Source: VRUE01 sp963727465 (lineage in GTDB: Bacteria > Actinomycetota > Thermoleophilia > Solirubrobacterales > 70-9). From it: DNA of 44,958 nucleotides. The number at the start of each line of letters is the position of its first letter. The stretch's first letter is position 1. The translations under genes were made by a program, and so were the position numbers. The DNA is taken from NCBI GenBank assembly GCA_963727465.1, contig CAVSGL010000001.1, positions 1-44,958 on the forward strand. Direction: 5' to 3'. The notes under the pieces are model-generated. The model searched no databases, had not been told where the DNA came from, and was given only the letters and a program-made list of their open reading frames with translations. Positions 33,392 through 41,246 of this stretch are shown piece after piece.

Positions 33392-33818
33392 CGCTCTCCC
33401 CTTCCAGCGTGCTCTTGATCTTCCTGCCCTCCTCGATCGCCTGCTCGGGCACCGGCGGCGAGCCGGCCTGTAGCGAGCGGAAGGCGAAGAGCCCGGCGCC
33501 GGCGGCGACCAGCAGGAAGAGGGCGGCCTCGACGAAGAAGCCGGGCCAGGCGTTGCCGTCGAAGACCTCTTCGGCCAGCAGCCAGGCGACGCCCTGCATG
33601 ACCAGGATCAGGGCGAGGAAGGCGAAGGCGCCGGCGGCGATGCCGACGGCCGAGCCGCGCAGGATCTTGCCGACTTTCTCGCTGACCTCCGCCTTGGCCA
33701 GCTCGACCTCCTCGCGCACCAGCGAGGAGACCCGTTCGGAGACGTCGAAGACGAGCTCGGTTACCGAGCGCTCGTCGGAATCGGGCGATGGCGGGGTCTG
33801 CGTCGGGTCGGCGGCCAC
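33378..33818 (-). CDS. Phage-holin-superfamily-like (PF07332) membrane protein
   Basis: 146 residues from ATG 33818. After a disordered N-terminus comes an amphipathic helix with SERVSSLVREEVELAKAEVS, the typical signature of this actinobacterial family. Two TM helices follow (IAAGAFAFLALILVMQGVAW and FFVEAALFLLVAAGAGLFAF). Despite the family name it is a chromosomal envelope protein, not a lysis holin. Seven bases after the upstream 44-residue gene and overlapping the DUF3618 gene. The three make a small conserved set. Confidence 0.85.
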   Translation of the reverse strand: MAADPTQTPPSPDSDERSVTELVFDVSERVSSLVREEVELAKAEVSEKVGKILRGSAVGIAAGAFAFLALILVMQGVAWLLAEEVFDGNAWPGFFVEAALFLLVAAGAGLFAFRSLQAGSPPVPEQAIEEGRKIKSTLEGESDEQS

Positions 33819-33825
33819 TGGCGCG

Positions 33826-33960
33826 CTACTCCGGCGGTTCCTCTTCGAACAGGCGCCGGTAGAGGATCCCGGCGGCGCGGGTGGCGAGGATGCTGGCCAG
33901 GGCGCCGAGCCCGGCGACCATGCCGCTCCAGACGAGGCGTTTGACGATCTCGTTCTCCAT
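33826..33960 (-). CDS. 44-residue membrane protein (DUF4235-like)
   Basis: Reading the minus strand from ATG 33960 gives MENEIVKRLVWSGMVAGLGA, then LASILATRAAGILYRRLFEE and EPPE. One TM helix is followed by a basic then acidic end. The pattern resembles DUF4235 proteins, which are normally longer and neighbour DUF3618/holin-like genes. Seven bases before the holin-like start. Too short for most gene callers but well placed in the operon. Confidence 0.65.
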   Translation of the reverse strand: MENEIVKRLVWSGMVAGLGALASILATRAAGILYRRLFEEEPPE

Positions 33961-33977
33961 CTGGCCGCCGACCTTAC

Positions 33978-34586
33978 CTATCGCGGCTCGAGTCCGTCGC
34001 AGATCGTCGCCGTGACAAGGGTCTTTGCCTGCTCGAAATCGGTGTCCGAGGCGGGGATCAGGGCGAAGATCCAGCCCGAGAGCAGCTGCTCGATCGCGCC
34101 GTAGAAGGACATCGAGACGAAGTCGGCGTCGATGTCGCCGCGGAAGGCGCCGGCGCGCTGGCCGTCGGCGACGATCTTGGCGATCGAGTCGTAGGCGCGG
34201 CGGATCTCCGCCAGGTGCGTGCGGCCGAAGGAGTTGGCGGCGCGGGTGACCTCGACGATGATCACCTTCATCAGCTCCGGGTCGTGGCGGTAGGACTCGA
34301 AGATGAAGCCGGCGACGGTTTCCAGCTTCGCCCGCGGGCTGAGCTCGCTGCGGTCGGCCTCGCCGATCGCGTCCAGCAGCAGCGACCAGCGCTCGCTGAA
34401 GAGCTCGTTGAGCACCTCGTCCTTCGACTTGAAGTAGTGGTAGACGAGGCCGTAGGCGACCCCCGCCTCGTCGGCGATGTCGGCGACCCGGGTCGCGTGG
34501 AAGCCCTGGCGGGCGAAGACGCGGATCGCCGCGTCGAGGATCTGGCGGCGCTTGTCCGCCGGGGGCGCTTTCGGGCTCGAGGCCAT
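33978..34586 (-). CDS. TetR-family transcriptional repressor
   Basis: 202 residues from ATG 34586, which overlaps the stop of the nitrilase gene (ATGA). The HTH is RRQILDAAIRVFARQGFHAT, then RVADIADEAGVAYGLVYHYF and KSKDEVLNELF. The C-terminal ligand domain has FIFESYRHDPELMKVIIVEV and an end typical of FadR/YsiA-like regulators (GAIEQLLSGWIFAL). Known role: repressor released by a ligand, often acyl-CoA. A matching palindrome (35461-35474) lies upstream of the nitrilase-tetR pair, which suggests self-regulation. Seventeen bases separate its stop from the next small gene. Confidence 0.92.
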   Translation of the reverse strand: MASSPKAPPADKRRQILDAAIRVFARQGFHATRVADIADEAGVAYGLVYHYFKSKDEVLNELFSERWSLLLDAIGEADRSELSPRAKLETVAGFIFESYRHDPELMKVIIVEVTRAANSFGRTHLAEIRRAYDSIAKIVADGQRAGAFRGDIDADFVSMSFYGAIEQLLSGWIFALIPASDTDFEQAKTLVTATICDGLEPR

Positions 34587-35437
34587 CAGGCGCGCGCCTC
34601 CTGCGGCTGCGGCCAGGCGTAGGCCTGGGGCCGGCGGTTGGCGAGCGAGGGCAGCTTCGCGCGGATCCGCTCCTGCGCGGCGAGGTCGAGGTCGGCGCTG
34701 ACGAAGCACTCCTCGTCGGCGGCGACGGCGAGCGTCACGCCCCAGGGGTCGACGATCGCCGAGCGGCCGTAGGACTCGTAGTGGGGCGGCGCCTGGCCGA
34801 ACTGGTTGGGGGCGATGACGAAGGCCTGGTTCTCGATCGCGCGGGCGCGCAGCAGCGCCAGCCAGTGGTCGCGGCCGGTTGCCGCGGTGAAGGCCGAGGG
34901 CGCCGCGAGCAGACGAGCGCCGCGCACGGCGAGGATCCGGTACAGCTCGGGAAAGCGCAGGTCGTAGCAGACCGAGAGTCCGAGCTCGACCCCGTCGACC
35001 GGCGCCGAGACGATCTCCTCGCCGGGCTGCTCGTGGTCGGACTCGCGGTAGACGACGCCGCCCGCCTCGACGTCGAACATGTGGATCTTGCGGTAGACGG
35101 CGAGGTCGGCGCCGTCGGGACCGATCAGGACGGAGGTGTTGAACGCCCGGCATGAGGCTTCATCAACGCCGGGGTCGGCGCCGCGCTCGGCGACGCTGCC
35201 GGCGAGCAGGTGGACGCCGAGCTCGCGCGCCCAGGAGCGGGCGGCGGCGAGGCTGGGGCCGTCAAGCGCCTCGGCCGCCGCCGCCATCTCCTCGCCCGCG
35301 GCGAGGTGGTTCCACTTCTCGGGCAGGGCGACCAGCTCGGCGCCGCCCGCCGCGGCCTCGCGCACGAGGCGCTCGGCGACGGCAAGGTTCCGCGCCCTGT
35401 CACCATTGGAGTTGAGCTGCACCGCCGCTGCGCGCAC
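34586..35437 (-). CDS. Carbon-nitrogen hydrolase (nitrilase superfamily, Nit1-like)
   Basis: 283 residues from ATG 35437 (MRAAAVQLNSNGDRARNLAV). The Glu-Lys-Cys triad is visible: ELVALPEKWN (Glu), VYRKIHMFDVE (Lys) and GLSVCYDLRFPELY (Cys). TAATGRDHWLALLRARAIEN and the C-terminal VDPWGVTL and DLDLAAQERIRAKLP are typical. YRKIHMFDV and CYDLRFPE place it near the Nit1/Nit2 branch, which removes amide groups from deaminated glutathione or omega-amides. The substrate here is unknown. Coupled to the TetR gene, with a probable operator upstream. Confidence 0.92.
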   Translation of the reverse strand: MRAAAVQLNSNGDRARNLAVAERLVREAAAGGAELVALPEKWNHLAAGEEMAAAAEALDGPSLAAARSWARELGVHLLAGSVAERGADPGVDEASCRAFNTSVLIGPDGADLAVYRKIHMFDVEAGGVVYRESDHEQPGEEIVSAPVDGVELGLSVCYDLRFPELYRILAVRGARLLAAPSAFTAATGRDHWLALLRARAIENQAFVIAPNQFGQAPPHYESYGRSAIVDPWGVTLAVAADEECFVSADLDLAAQERIRAKLPSLANRRPQAYAWPQPQEARA

Positions 35438-35460
35438 TTCGAGTCCTCTCTCGGGGCCGC

Positions 35461-35474
35461 TGACTGACCAGTCA
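35461..35474. promoter_or_regulatory. Probable TetR operator
   Basis: TGACTG-AC-CAGTCA is a perfect palindrome, of the TTGACTGxxCAGTCA kind commonly bound by TetR proteins. It lies between the divergent nitrilase-tetR (start 35437) and cyclase (start 35530) genes. The complement of 35470-35475 also reads TTGACT, a possible -35 box for the minus-strand operon. Confidence 0.65.
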
Positions 35475-35529
35475 ATCGGTTTCGGTCCGCGCCAGTATAG
35501 GTGGACTCGGAGCGTACGATTGGGCGAAG

Positions 35530-38500
35530 GTGTCCAGTCCGGATCGCATCGAGGCAGACGGCGAGCGCAAGCAGGTCACCGTGCTCTTCGCCGACGTCAA
35601 GGGCTCGATGGACCTCGCCGAGGGGCAGGACCCCGAGCAGTGGCGGGAGATCATGCAGGGCTTCTTCTCGATCCTCGCCGACGACGTGCGCCGCTTCGAG
35701 GGCACGGTCGACAAATTCACCGGCGACGGGATCATGGCCGTGTTCGGAGCGCCGGTGGCGCACGAGGACCATGCCCGCCGCGCCTGCTACGCGGCGCTGC
35801 GGATGCTCGACGACATCGCCGGCTACGCGGCCGAGCTGCGGCGCAGGCACGGGCTCAGCTTCTCCACCCGGATCGGGATCAACTCGGGCGAGGTGATCGC
35901 CGGCGCGATCGGCGGGGAGGGCGACGGCGGCTACACGGCCGTCGGGCACACGGTCGGCCTGGCGCAGCGGATGGAGGCGCTGGCCGAGCCCGGCAAGGCA
36001 TACCTGACCGAGAGCGCCGCGGCGGCGGCGCGCGGCTTCCTCGAGCTCGAGGACCTCGGTGAGTTCGAGATCAAGGGGGCGAGCCGGCCGGTCCGCGTCT
36101 TCGAGCTGGCCGGGATCGGCGAAGCGCGTTCGCGACTCGACCTCTCGCGCGAGCGCGGCTTCTCCAGCTTCGTCGGGCGCGACGAGGAGATGGCGACGCT
36201 GATGGCGGCGCTCGAACGGGCCAAGGCCGGCGAGGGCGCCGCGGTGGGGATCGTCGCCGAAGCCGGCGTCGGCAAGAGCCGCCTCTGCCACGAGTTCGCC
36301 GAGCGCTGCCGCGCCGAGGGGATCGAGGTCTTCGAGGCCCAGGCCCAGTCGCACGGGCGCGGGATCCCGTTCATGCCGGTGCTACAGATGCTGCGCGCCT
36401 ACTTCGGCATCGTCGACGCCGATCCGGAGCGGATCGTGCGCGAGAAGATCGCCGGCCGGGCGCTGCTGCTCGACCCCGGGCTCGCCGACGACCTGCCGTT
36501 GCTGTTCGACTTCCTCGGCGTCCCCGACCCCGACCGGCCGCTCCCCCAGCTCAGCGCCGAGGCGCGCCAGCGGGCGCTGCGCGGCGTCGTCTGCAAGCTC
36601 GTCCACGCCCCCAACCGGCGTGAGTCGACGGTGATAGTGGTCGAGGACCTGCACTGGATCGATCAGGGCAGCGAGGCGCTGCTGGGCGAGCTGCTCGACG
36701 CCGTCGAGGGCACGCAGACCCTGGTCGTCGTCAACTTCCGGCCCGAGTACGAGCCGGAGTGGAGCGGCCCGCCCGACTACCACGAGCTGGCGCTGCAACC
36801 GCTGGGGCTCGGCGACACCCGCGAGCTGATCGACGACCTGGCCGGCGCCGATCCCTCGCTCGACGGCCTCGCCGAGCACCTGCACGAGCGCACCGCCGGC
36901 AACCCGTTCTTCGTCGAGGAGATCGTGCGGCAGCTGGTCGAGGCGGGGCACCTCGAGGGCGAGCGCGGCGGCTACCGCCTGATCCGACCGGTCGAGGAGA
37001 TCGGCGTCCCGGTCAGCGTCCAGGCCGTACTGGCGGCGCGGATCGACCGCCTCGAGCCGGCGGCGAAGCAGCTCGTGCAGGCCGCCTCGGTCGCCGGCAA
37101 GGAGATCTCCGAGCCGACCCTGGTGCGGATCTCCGGCCTCGCCGCCGAAGGCGAGTGCGAAGCGGCCCTGCGCGCGGCGATCGCCGCCGGCTTCCTCTAC
37201 GAGGCCGAGCTCTACCCGGAGCGCCTGCTCGCCTTCCGCCACCCGCTCACCCGCGAGGTCGCCTACGGCAGCCAGCTGGCCGAGCAGCGCCGGTCCACGC
37301 ACGCAGCCACGGCGCGGGCGACGATCGAGCTCAACCCGGAGCGCCACGACGAGCTGGCGGCGCTGATCGCCGACCACATGGAAGAGGGCGGCGAGACGCT
37401 GGAGGCCGCCCGCTGGTCGGCGCGCGCCGCCTACTGGGCCGGCCACAGCCAGCCGCAGGAGGCGATGCGGCTCTGGCGGCGGGCGATGGACCTCGCCGAC
37501 GAGCTCGTGGACGGCGAGGAGAAGGCGGCGCTGACGGTGACCTCGCGGCTGCGCCAGCTCGACTACGCCTGGCGGCTGGGGATGGAGGCCGAGCAGGAGG
37601 CGCAACTGGCGCGCGAGGCCGAGGAGATCGCGACCCGGACCGGCGACCTGCGCTCGCTGACCCTGCTGCGCGCCCTGACCGCCGGCCGGCCGGGCCGGGT
37701 GCGCAAGCGGGACGAGTGGATTGCCGCGATCGAAGAGGTCAACCGGCTTGCCGAGGAAGCGGGCGATCACCACCTGCTGGTGGCGATCCGGGCAGCCGGC
37801 GCCTACTCGCGCCTCTGCGTCGCCGATTTCGCCGCGCTCGACCGGATCGGCGACGAAGTGCTACAGCTGGCCGGCGACGACGCCGGCGCCGGCGCGGGGA
37901 TCATCGTCGGCAGCCCTGTTGCGTGGGCGTGGATGTGCAAGGGCATCTGCCACCGCGAACGGGCCGAGTTCGATCAGGCTGTGCAGGAGTTCGAGCGGGC
38001 GCTCGAGCTTGCCAACGAGGGGGGCGACCCCGAGACCGCGAGCTGGACCCGGGGCAACCTGGCGAACCTCGCCGTGGCCCGGGGCGAGGTCGAGGCGGCG
38101 CTGGCGATGGCGCGCCGCAACCGTGAGCTGACCGAGCGGCTGGGCGACGTCTTCTCGCGCAGCCTCTCGCTGGTCACCCTGGCCAACGCCGAGCTGGCCA
38201 CGGGGGAGATCGCGGCGGCACTCGACTCGCTGGAAGAGGCGGAGCGGCTCTACCGCGGCGCGATGGGCAGCGGCGGCGAGCTGGCCTCCTGGCGGGCGGC
38301 GGCGCGAGCCACCGCGCTGCGCGGCCTGGGGCGGATCGAGGAGGCGGTCGAGGTCGCCGCGTGGGCGGCGGCGGAGGCGCGGGAGAAGGGCATGCTCTGG
38401 CCGCTGCCGAAAGCGCTGGCCTCGCTGGCCGAGGCGCGCGCCGCGGCCGGCGAGGCGGGCGTCGAGGAGGCCCTCGCCGAGGCGGTCGAGGTGGCCGAGC

Positions 38501-38571
38501 GCACCGGCGCCCTGCTCACCCTGGGCGAAGTCGAAGCGGCCCACGAGCGGATCGCGGCGGCGAGGACGTAG
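35530..38571 (+). CDS. Class III nucleotide-cyclase-like domain fused to AAA ATPase and TPR-like repeats
   Basis: GTG 35530, 1013 residues. The cyclase homology domain has TVLFADVKGSMDLAEGQ and VDKFTGDGIMAVFGAPVA, supplying both metal Asp. RIGINSGEVIAG follows. In GGYTAVGHTVGLAQRMEALA the substrate and transition-state positions of the usual GDxVNxAARL are changed (Asp to His, Asn to Gly), so activity is uncertain. From about residue 215 comes an AAA/STAND ATPase: SSFVGRDEEMATLMAALERA, P-loop AEAGVGKSRL, Walker B TVIVVEDLHWID, and the helical part. After about residue 590 to the end are TPR-like helical pairs (VQEFERALELANEGGDPETA). No TM. Known architecture: signalling regulators abundant in actinobacteria. 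Divergent from the nitrilase-tetR operon. Confidence 0.9.
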   Translation: MSSPDRIEADGERKQVTVLFADVKGSMDLAEGQDPEQWREIMQGFFSILADDVRRFEGTVDKFTGDGIMAVFGAPVAHEDHARRACYAALRMLDDIAGYAAELRRRHGLSFSTRIGINSGEVIAGAIGGEGDGGYTAVGHTVGLAQRMEALAEPGKAYLTESAAAAARGFLELEDLGEFEIKGASRPVRVFELAGIGEARSRLDLSRERGFSSFVGRDEEMATLMAALERAKAGEGAAVGIVAEAGVGKSRLCHEFAERCRAEGIEVFEAQAQSHGRGIPFMPVLQMLRAYFGIVDADPERIVREKIAGRALLLDPGLADDLPLLFDFLGVPDPDRPLPQLSAEARQRALRGVVCKLVHAPNRRESTVIVVEDLHWIDQGSEALLGELLDAVEGTQTLVVVNFRPEYEPEWSGPPDYHELALQPLGLGDTRELIDDLAGADPSLDGLAEHLHERTAGNPFFVEEIVRQLVEAGHLEGERGGYRLIRPVEEIGVPVSVQAVLAARIDRLEPAAKQLVQAASVAGKEISEPTLVRISGLAAEGECEAALRAAIAAGFLYEAELYPERLLAFRHPLTREVAYGSQLAEQRRSTHAATARATIELNPERHDELAALIADHMEEGGETLEAARWSARAAYWAGHSQPQEAMRLWRRAMDLADELVDGEEKAALTVTSRLRQLDYAWRLGMEAEQEAQLAREAEEIATRTGDLRSLTLLRALTAGRPGRVRKRDEWIAAIEEVNRLAEEAGDHHLLVAIRAAGAYSRLCVADFAALDRIGDEVLQLAGDDAGAGAGIIVGSPVAWAWMCKGICHRERAEFDQAVQEFERALELANEGGDPETASWTRGNLANLAVARGEVEAALAMARRNRELTERLGDVFSRSLSLVTLANAELATGEIAAALDSLEEAERLYRGAMGSGGELASWRAAARATALRGLGRIEEAVEVAAWAAAEAREKGMLWPLPKALASLAEARAAAGEAGVEEALAEAVEVAERTGALLTLGEVEAAHERIAAART

Positions 38572-38591
38572 CCACCGCCGACCGACCCACC

Positions 38592-38636
38592 CGCGGTAGA
38601 GCTTTTCACCGGATAGCGACGAAAAGCTCGACCGCG
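38592..38636. terminator. Convergent hairpin, probable bidirectional terminator
   Basis: Arms 38592-38607 and 38621-38636 pair at 15 of 16 positions (CGCGGT-x-GAGCTTTTC with its complement) with a 13-base loop. It lies between the cyclase stop (38571) and the convergent SDR stop (38644). There is no downstream T run, though the arms contain TTTT and AAAA. Confidence 0.8.
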
Positions 38637-38643
38637 ATGCCTG

Positions 38644-39486
38644 TCAGATGCGGAGGAAGGTGGCGACGAGGCGGTCGAGGGCGCGGTCGGGGAGCAGGCG
38701 GCGCAGGAGGATCTGGCCCTGCGCGTCGAGGCCGACCCGGCGGCGGGTGCGGGGACGGCGTGCGGTGAGGGCGTCGGCGATCGCCGCGGCGACCTTCTCC
38801 GGCGCGATCCCGCGCGCCTCGACCCTTTCGACGCCGCTGCGCAGGCCGGCGAGCCGCTTGCCGTAGAGCTGCTCCTGCGCCGGCGGTGCGTGCCTGGCGG
38901 TCTCCTCGTAGGCGCTGACTGCACGTTCCCAGATCGGCGTCCTGATCGAGCCCGGCTCGATCACGGATACCTCGATCCGCCAGGGCCGCAGCTCCTGGCG
39001 CAGCGAGTCGGCGACGGCCTCGAGCCCGAACTTGGCCGCGTGGTAGGGACCGCCGAAGGGCAGGGCCATGCGGCCGCCGCCCGAGCTGATGAAGACGATC
39101 CGGCCGGTCGCCCGGCGGATCAGCGGCAGCATCGCCTGCGTCACCGCGACCTGCCCGGTCAGGTTGACCTCGATCTGCCGCCGGAATTCCTCGATCGGCA
39201 CCGTCTCCAGCGGCCCCATCACGCCGATGCCGGCGTTGTTGACCAGCCCGTCGAGCCCGGCCTCGCGCACCTCCTCGCCGACCCGCGCGGCCGCAGCGGC
39301 GATCTGCTCCGGCGAGGTCACGTCGAGGGTCAACGGCGCCAGCCGCTCGGAGCCCGCCTCGCGCAGCGACTCCGCGTCCTCGTCCCTGCGCACCCCCGCG
39401 AACACCTTCCAGCCCTGCGCATCCATATGCAGCGCCGCAGCCCGCCCAATCCCCGTCGACGCCCCCGTAACCACCACCGATCTCAC
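38644..39486 (-). CDS. Short-chain dehydrogenase/reductase
   Basis: GTG 39486 (VRSVVVTGASTGIGRAAALH), 280 residues. The cofactor motif is TGASTGIG; LDGLVNNAGIGVMGPLETVP carries the NNAG. The catalytic Ser is in FISSGGGRMALPF and Tyr-Lys in YHAAKFGLEAV. TPIWERAVSAYEE and a basic C-terminus follow. Known role: NAD(P)-dependent oxidoreduction. The layout matches the group that includes AmphP-like and retinol-dehydrogenase-like SDRs; the substrate is unknown. Divergent from an epimerase gene across 66 bases that hold an 18-base palindrome. Confidence 0.9.
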   Translation of the reverse strand: MRSVVVTGASTGIGRAAALHMDAQGWKVFAGVRRDEDAESLREAGSERLAPLTLDVTSPEQIAAAAARVGEEVREAGLDGLVNNAGIGVMGPLETVPIEEFRRQIEVNLTGQVAVTQAMLPLIRRATGRIVFISSGGGRMALPFGGPYHAAKFGLEAVADSLRQELRPWRIEVSVIEPGSIRTPIWERAVSAYEETARHAPPAQEQLYGKRLAGLRSGVERVEARGIAPEKVAAAIADALTARRPRTRRRVGLDAQGQILLRRLLPDRALDRLVATFLRI

Positions 39487-39522
39487 CCACCCAGGCTACC
39501 GCCGTGCCCAGTTGATCGATCG

Positions 39523-39540
39523 TGCCCCCTATAGGGGGCA
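39523..39540. promoter_or_regulatory. 18-base perfect palindrome between divergent SDR and epimerase genes
   Basis: TGCCCCCTATAGGGGGCA is fully self-complementary and lies 37 bases upstream of the SDR start and 12 bases upstream of the epimerase ATG. A regulator-binding site controlling both genes is the simplest reading; a short GC-rich cruciform is an alternative. It has the same C-run/AT-centre/G-run plan as the palindrome before the MerR gene (41213-41228). Confidence 0.6.
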
Positions 39541-39552
39541 CAAAGCATCAAT

Positions 39553-40545
39553 ATGCCTGGGATGACGGCTTTCGTCACGGGTGGTTCGGGGTTCATCGGC
39601 GGGCGGCTGATCGAGCGGCTCGTGGCCGAGGGGCGTACGGTGCGGGCGCTGGCGCGCTCGGCGCAGTCGGCCGAACGGGTGGAAGCGCTCGGGGCCGAGG
39701 CGGCGCGGGGCGACATCGCCCACCGCGACTCGATGGCCACCGCCGCCCAGGGCTGCGACGTCGCCTTCCACCTCGCCGCCCACCTCGGCGAGTGGGGGCC
39801 GTGGGAGGAGTTCGAGCGGCACAATGTGCAGGGGACTCGCAACGTCCTCGCCGCCTGCGCCGCGGCCGGCGTGCGGCGCTTCGTCCACTGCGGCACCGAG
39901 GCGGCGTTGATGGCCGGCGAGCCGCTCGTCCAGGTCGACGAGACGGCGCCGCTGCGCCCCGACTCCCCCGCCCCCTACCCGGCGACCAAGGCGAAAGCCG
40001 AGCAGGCCGTCCGCGAGGCGAACAGCGGCGGCTTCGAGACGGTCGTCCTGCGCCCGCGCTTCGTCTGGGGCAGGGGCGACACGACCCTGCTGCCGGAGAT
40101 GGTGAAGACGGTCGAAGCCGGCCAGTGGGCCTGGATCGGCGGCGGGCGCAACGTGACCGAGACGACGCACGTCGAGAACGTGGTCGAGGGGCTGCTGCTG
40201 GCGGCCGATAGGGGCCGTCCCGGCGAGGCCTACTTCGTCACCGACGGGGAGCCGGTCGTCTTCCGCGAGTTCGTCACCGCGTTGCTGGAGACGCAGGGCG
40301 TCGAGCCGCCCGGCCGCAGCCTCCCCGCCTGGACCGCCGCGCCGATGGCGCGCGCCTGCGAGACCGCCTGGAAGCTCCTCCCCCTCCCCGGCGAGCCGCC
40401 GATGACCCGCTTCCGCTCCTGGCTGCTGACCCAGGAGTGCACGATCGAGATCGCCAAGGCCCGCGGCGAGCTCGGCTACGCGCCGGTCGTCGGCCACGAC
40501 CAGGGCCTGGCGGAGCTACGCGCGGCCGGCCCGGTGGCGCTCTAG
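39553..40545 (+). CDS. NAD(P)-dependent epimerase/dehydratase (3-beta-HSD-like extended SDR)
   Basis: 330 residues from ATG 39553. TAFVTGGSGFIGGRLIERLV holds the GxxGxxG dinucleotide motif. DVAFHLAAHLGEWGPWEEFE, VHCGTEAALM and APYPATKAKAEQAV (Tyr-x3-Lys) give the active site. LRPRFVWGRGDTTLLPEMVK and TETTHVENVVEGLLLAADR are common to the 3-beta-HSD/sterol or flavanone-type branch. The substrate is unknown. Its last 30 bases overlap the convergent MerR gene. A palindrome lies directly upstream. Confidence 0.88.
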   Translation: MPGMTAFVTGGSGFIGGRLIERLVAEGRTVRALARSAQSAERVEALGAEAARGDIAHRDSMATAAQGCDVAFHLAAHLGEWGPWEEFERHNVQGTRNVLAACAAAGVRRFVHCGTEAALMAGEPLVQVDETAPLRPDSPAPYPATKAKAEQAVREANSGGFETVVLRPRFVWGRGDTTLLPEMVKTVEAGQWAWIGGGRNVTETTHVENVVEGLLLAADRGRPGEAYFVTDGEPVVFREFVTALLETQGVEPPGRSLPAWTAAPMARACETAWKLLPLPGEPPMTRFRSWLLTQECTIEIAKARGELGYAPVVGHDQGLAELRAAGPVAL

Positions 40546-41193
40546 CTCGGCGACGAGCAGCTTCGTGTGCAGGGCGGCGATCAGGTCCTGAAGGGGCTGG
40601 GCGCCGGATTCGAGCATCTCGACCACGCGCTCGGGAGGGACCTCCTCGGCGAGGCGGTCCATGACCATCTCGACCTCCTGGGCGACGAGCTCTTCGAGCG
40701 CCTTCTTGTAGCGCAGGGTGTCGTAGACGGTGAAGCCGATCTGCTCGTCGTAGCCACCGGCGCGGAAGCGGCCGATCGCCTCGATGATCTTGATGTCCGA
40801 GGGCGAGTAGCCGCGGCTGTTGGGGCTCAGCACCTCGATCTGCTCGAGCCGGTCGAGCACGTCCCTGGGCACGCCGTAGCGCTCGCGCACCTCGGCGGCG
40901 CTGGTCCGCGTGCGCTCCCCGGCCAGCGCCCGCTCGAGGATCTGGTCCTCGAGCTCGACCAGGGCGCGAACGCGCTCGGGGTCCTCGTCGAGCACCGACT
41001 TGATCGCGCGCAGCGGCATGAAGCGCTCCTCCTGTAGCTGCTTGATCAGCTTGATCCGGTCAACCAGCTCGGGCGGGTAATAGGCCATGTTGCGGCTCGT
41101 CTTCGTCCCCTCCGGCAACAGCCCCTCGCGCAGGTAGTGCTTGATCGTCGGCACCGGCACCCCCGATGCCTCCGCCAGCTCCCCGATCTTCAT
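40516..41193 (-). CDS. MerR-family transcriptional regulator
   Basis: 225 residues from ATG 41193. The HTH MKIGELAEASGVPVPTIKHY leads to LREGLLPEGTKTSRNMAYYP and RIKLIKQLQEERFMPLRAIK, the MerR dimerisation region. The C-terminal part (about 120 residues) is helical, with SAAEVRERYGVPRDVLDRLE and YDEQIGFTVYDTLRYKKALE. It holds no metal-binding Cys. Effector likely an organic ligand. A 16-base palindrome 20 bases upstream suggests self-regulation, and the adjoining acyl-CoA genes on the same strand are plausible targets (inference). Open frame upstream to 41571 is antisense-type shadow. Confidence 0.9.
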   Translation of the reverse strand: MKIGELAEASGVPVPTIKHYLREGLLPEGTKTSRNMAYYPPELVDRIKLIKQLQEERFMPLRAIKSVLDEDPERVRALVELEDQILERALAGERTRTSAAEVRERYGVPRDVLDRLEQIEVLSPNSRGYSPSDIKIIEAIGRFRAGGYDEQIGFTVYDTLRYKKALEELVAQEVEMVMDRLAEEVPPERVVEMLESGAQPLQDLIAALHTKLLVAELERHRAGRA

Positions 41194-41212
41194 CTGCCGA
41201 TGGGCCGGAATT

Positions 41213-41228
41213 ACGCCCATATGGGCGT
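41213..41228. promoter_or_regulatory. 16-base perfect palindrome upstream of the MerR gene
   Basis: ACGCCCATATGGGCGT is fully self-complementary. It lies between the CaiB stop (41247) and the MerR start (41193). Position fits a MerR-type autoregulatory operator. The MerR gene could also be co-transcribed from the CaiB operon through it. Confidence 0.55.
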
Positions 41229-41246
41229 TTTTCGTCCCGTCGGCGG

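Noticed and set aside
33378..33818. Prophage lysis holin
   Set aside because: The PF07332 type is a common chromosomal envelope protein in actinobacteria and no other phage gene is present.
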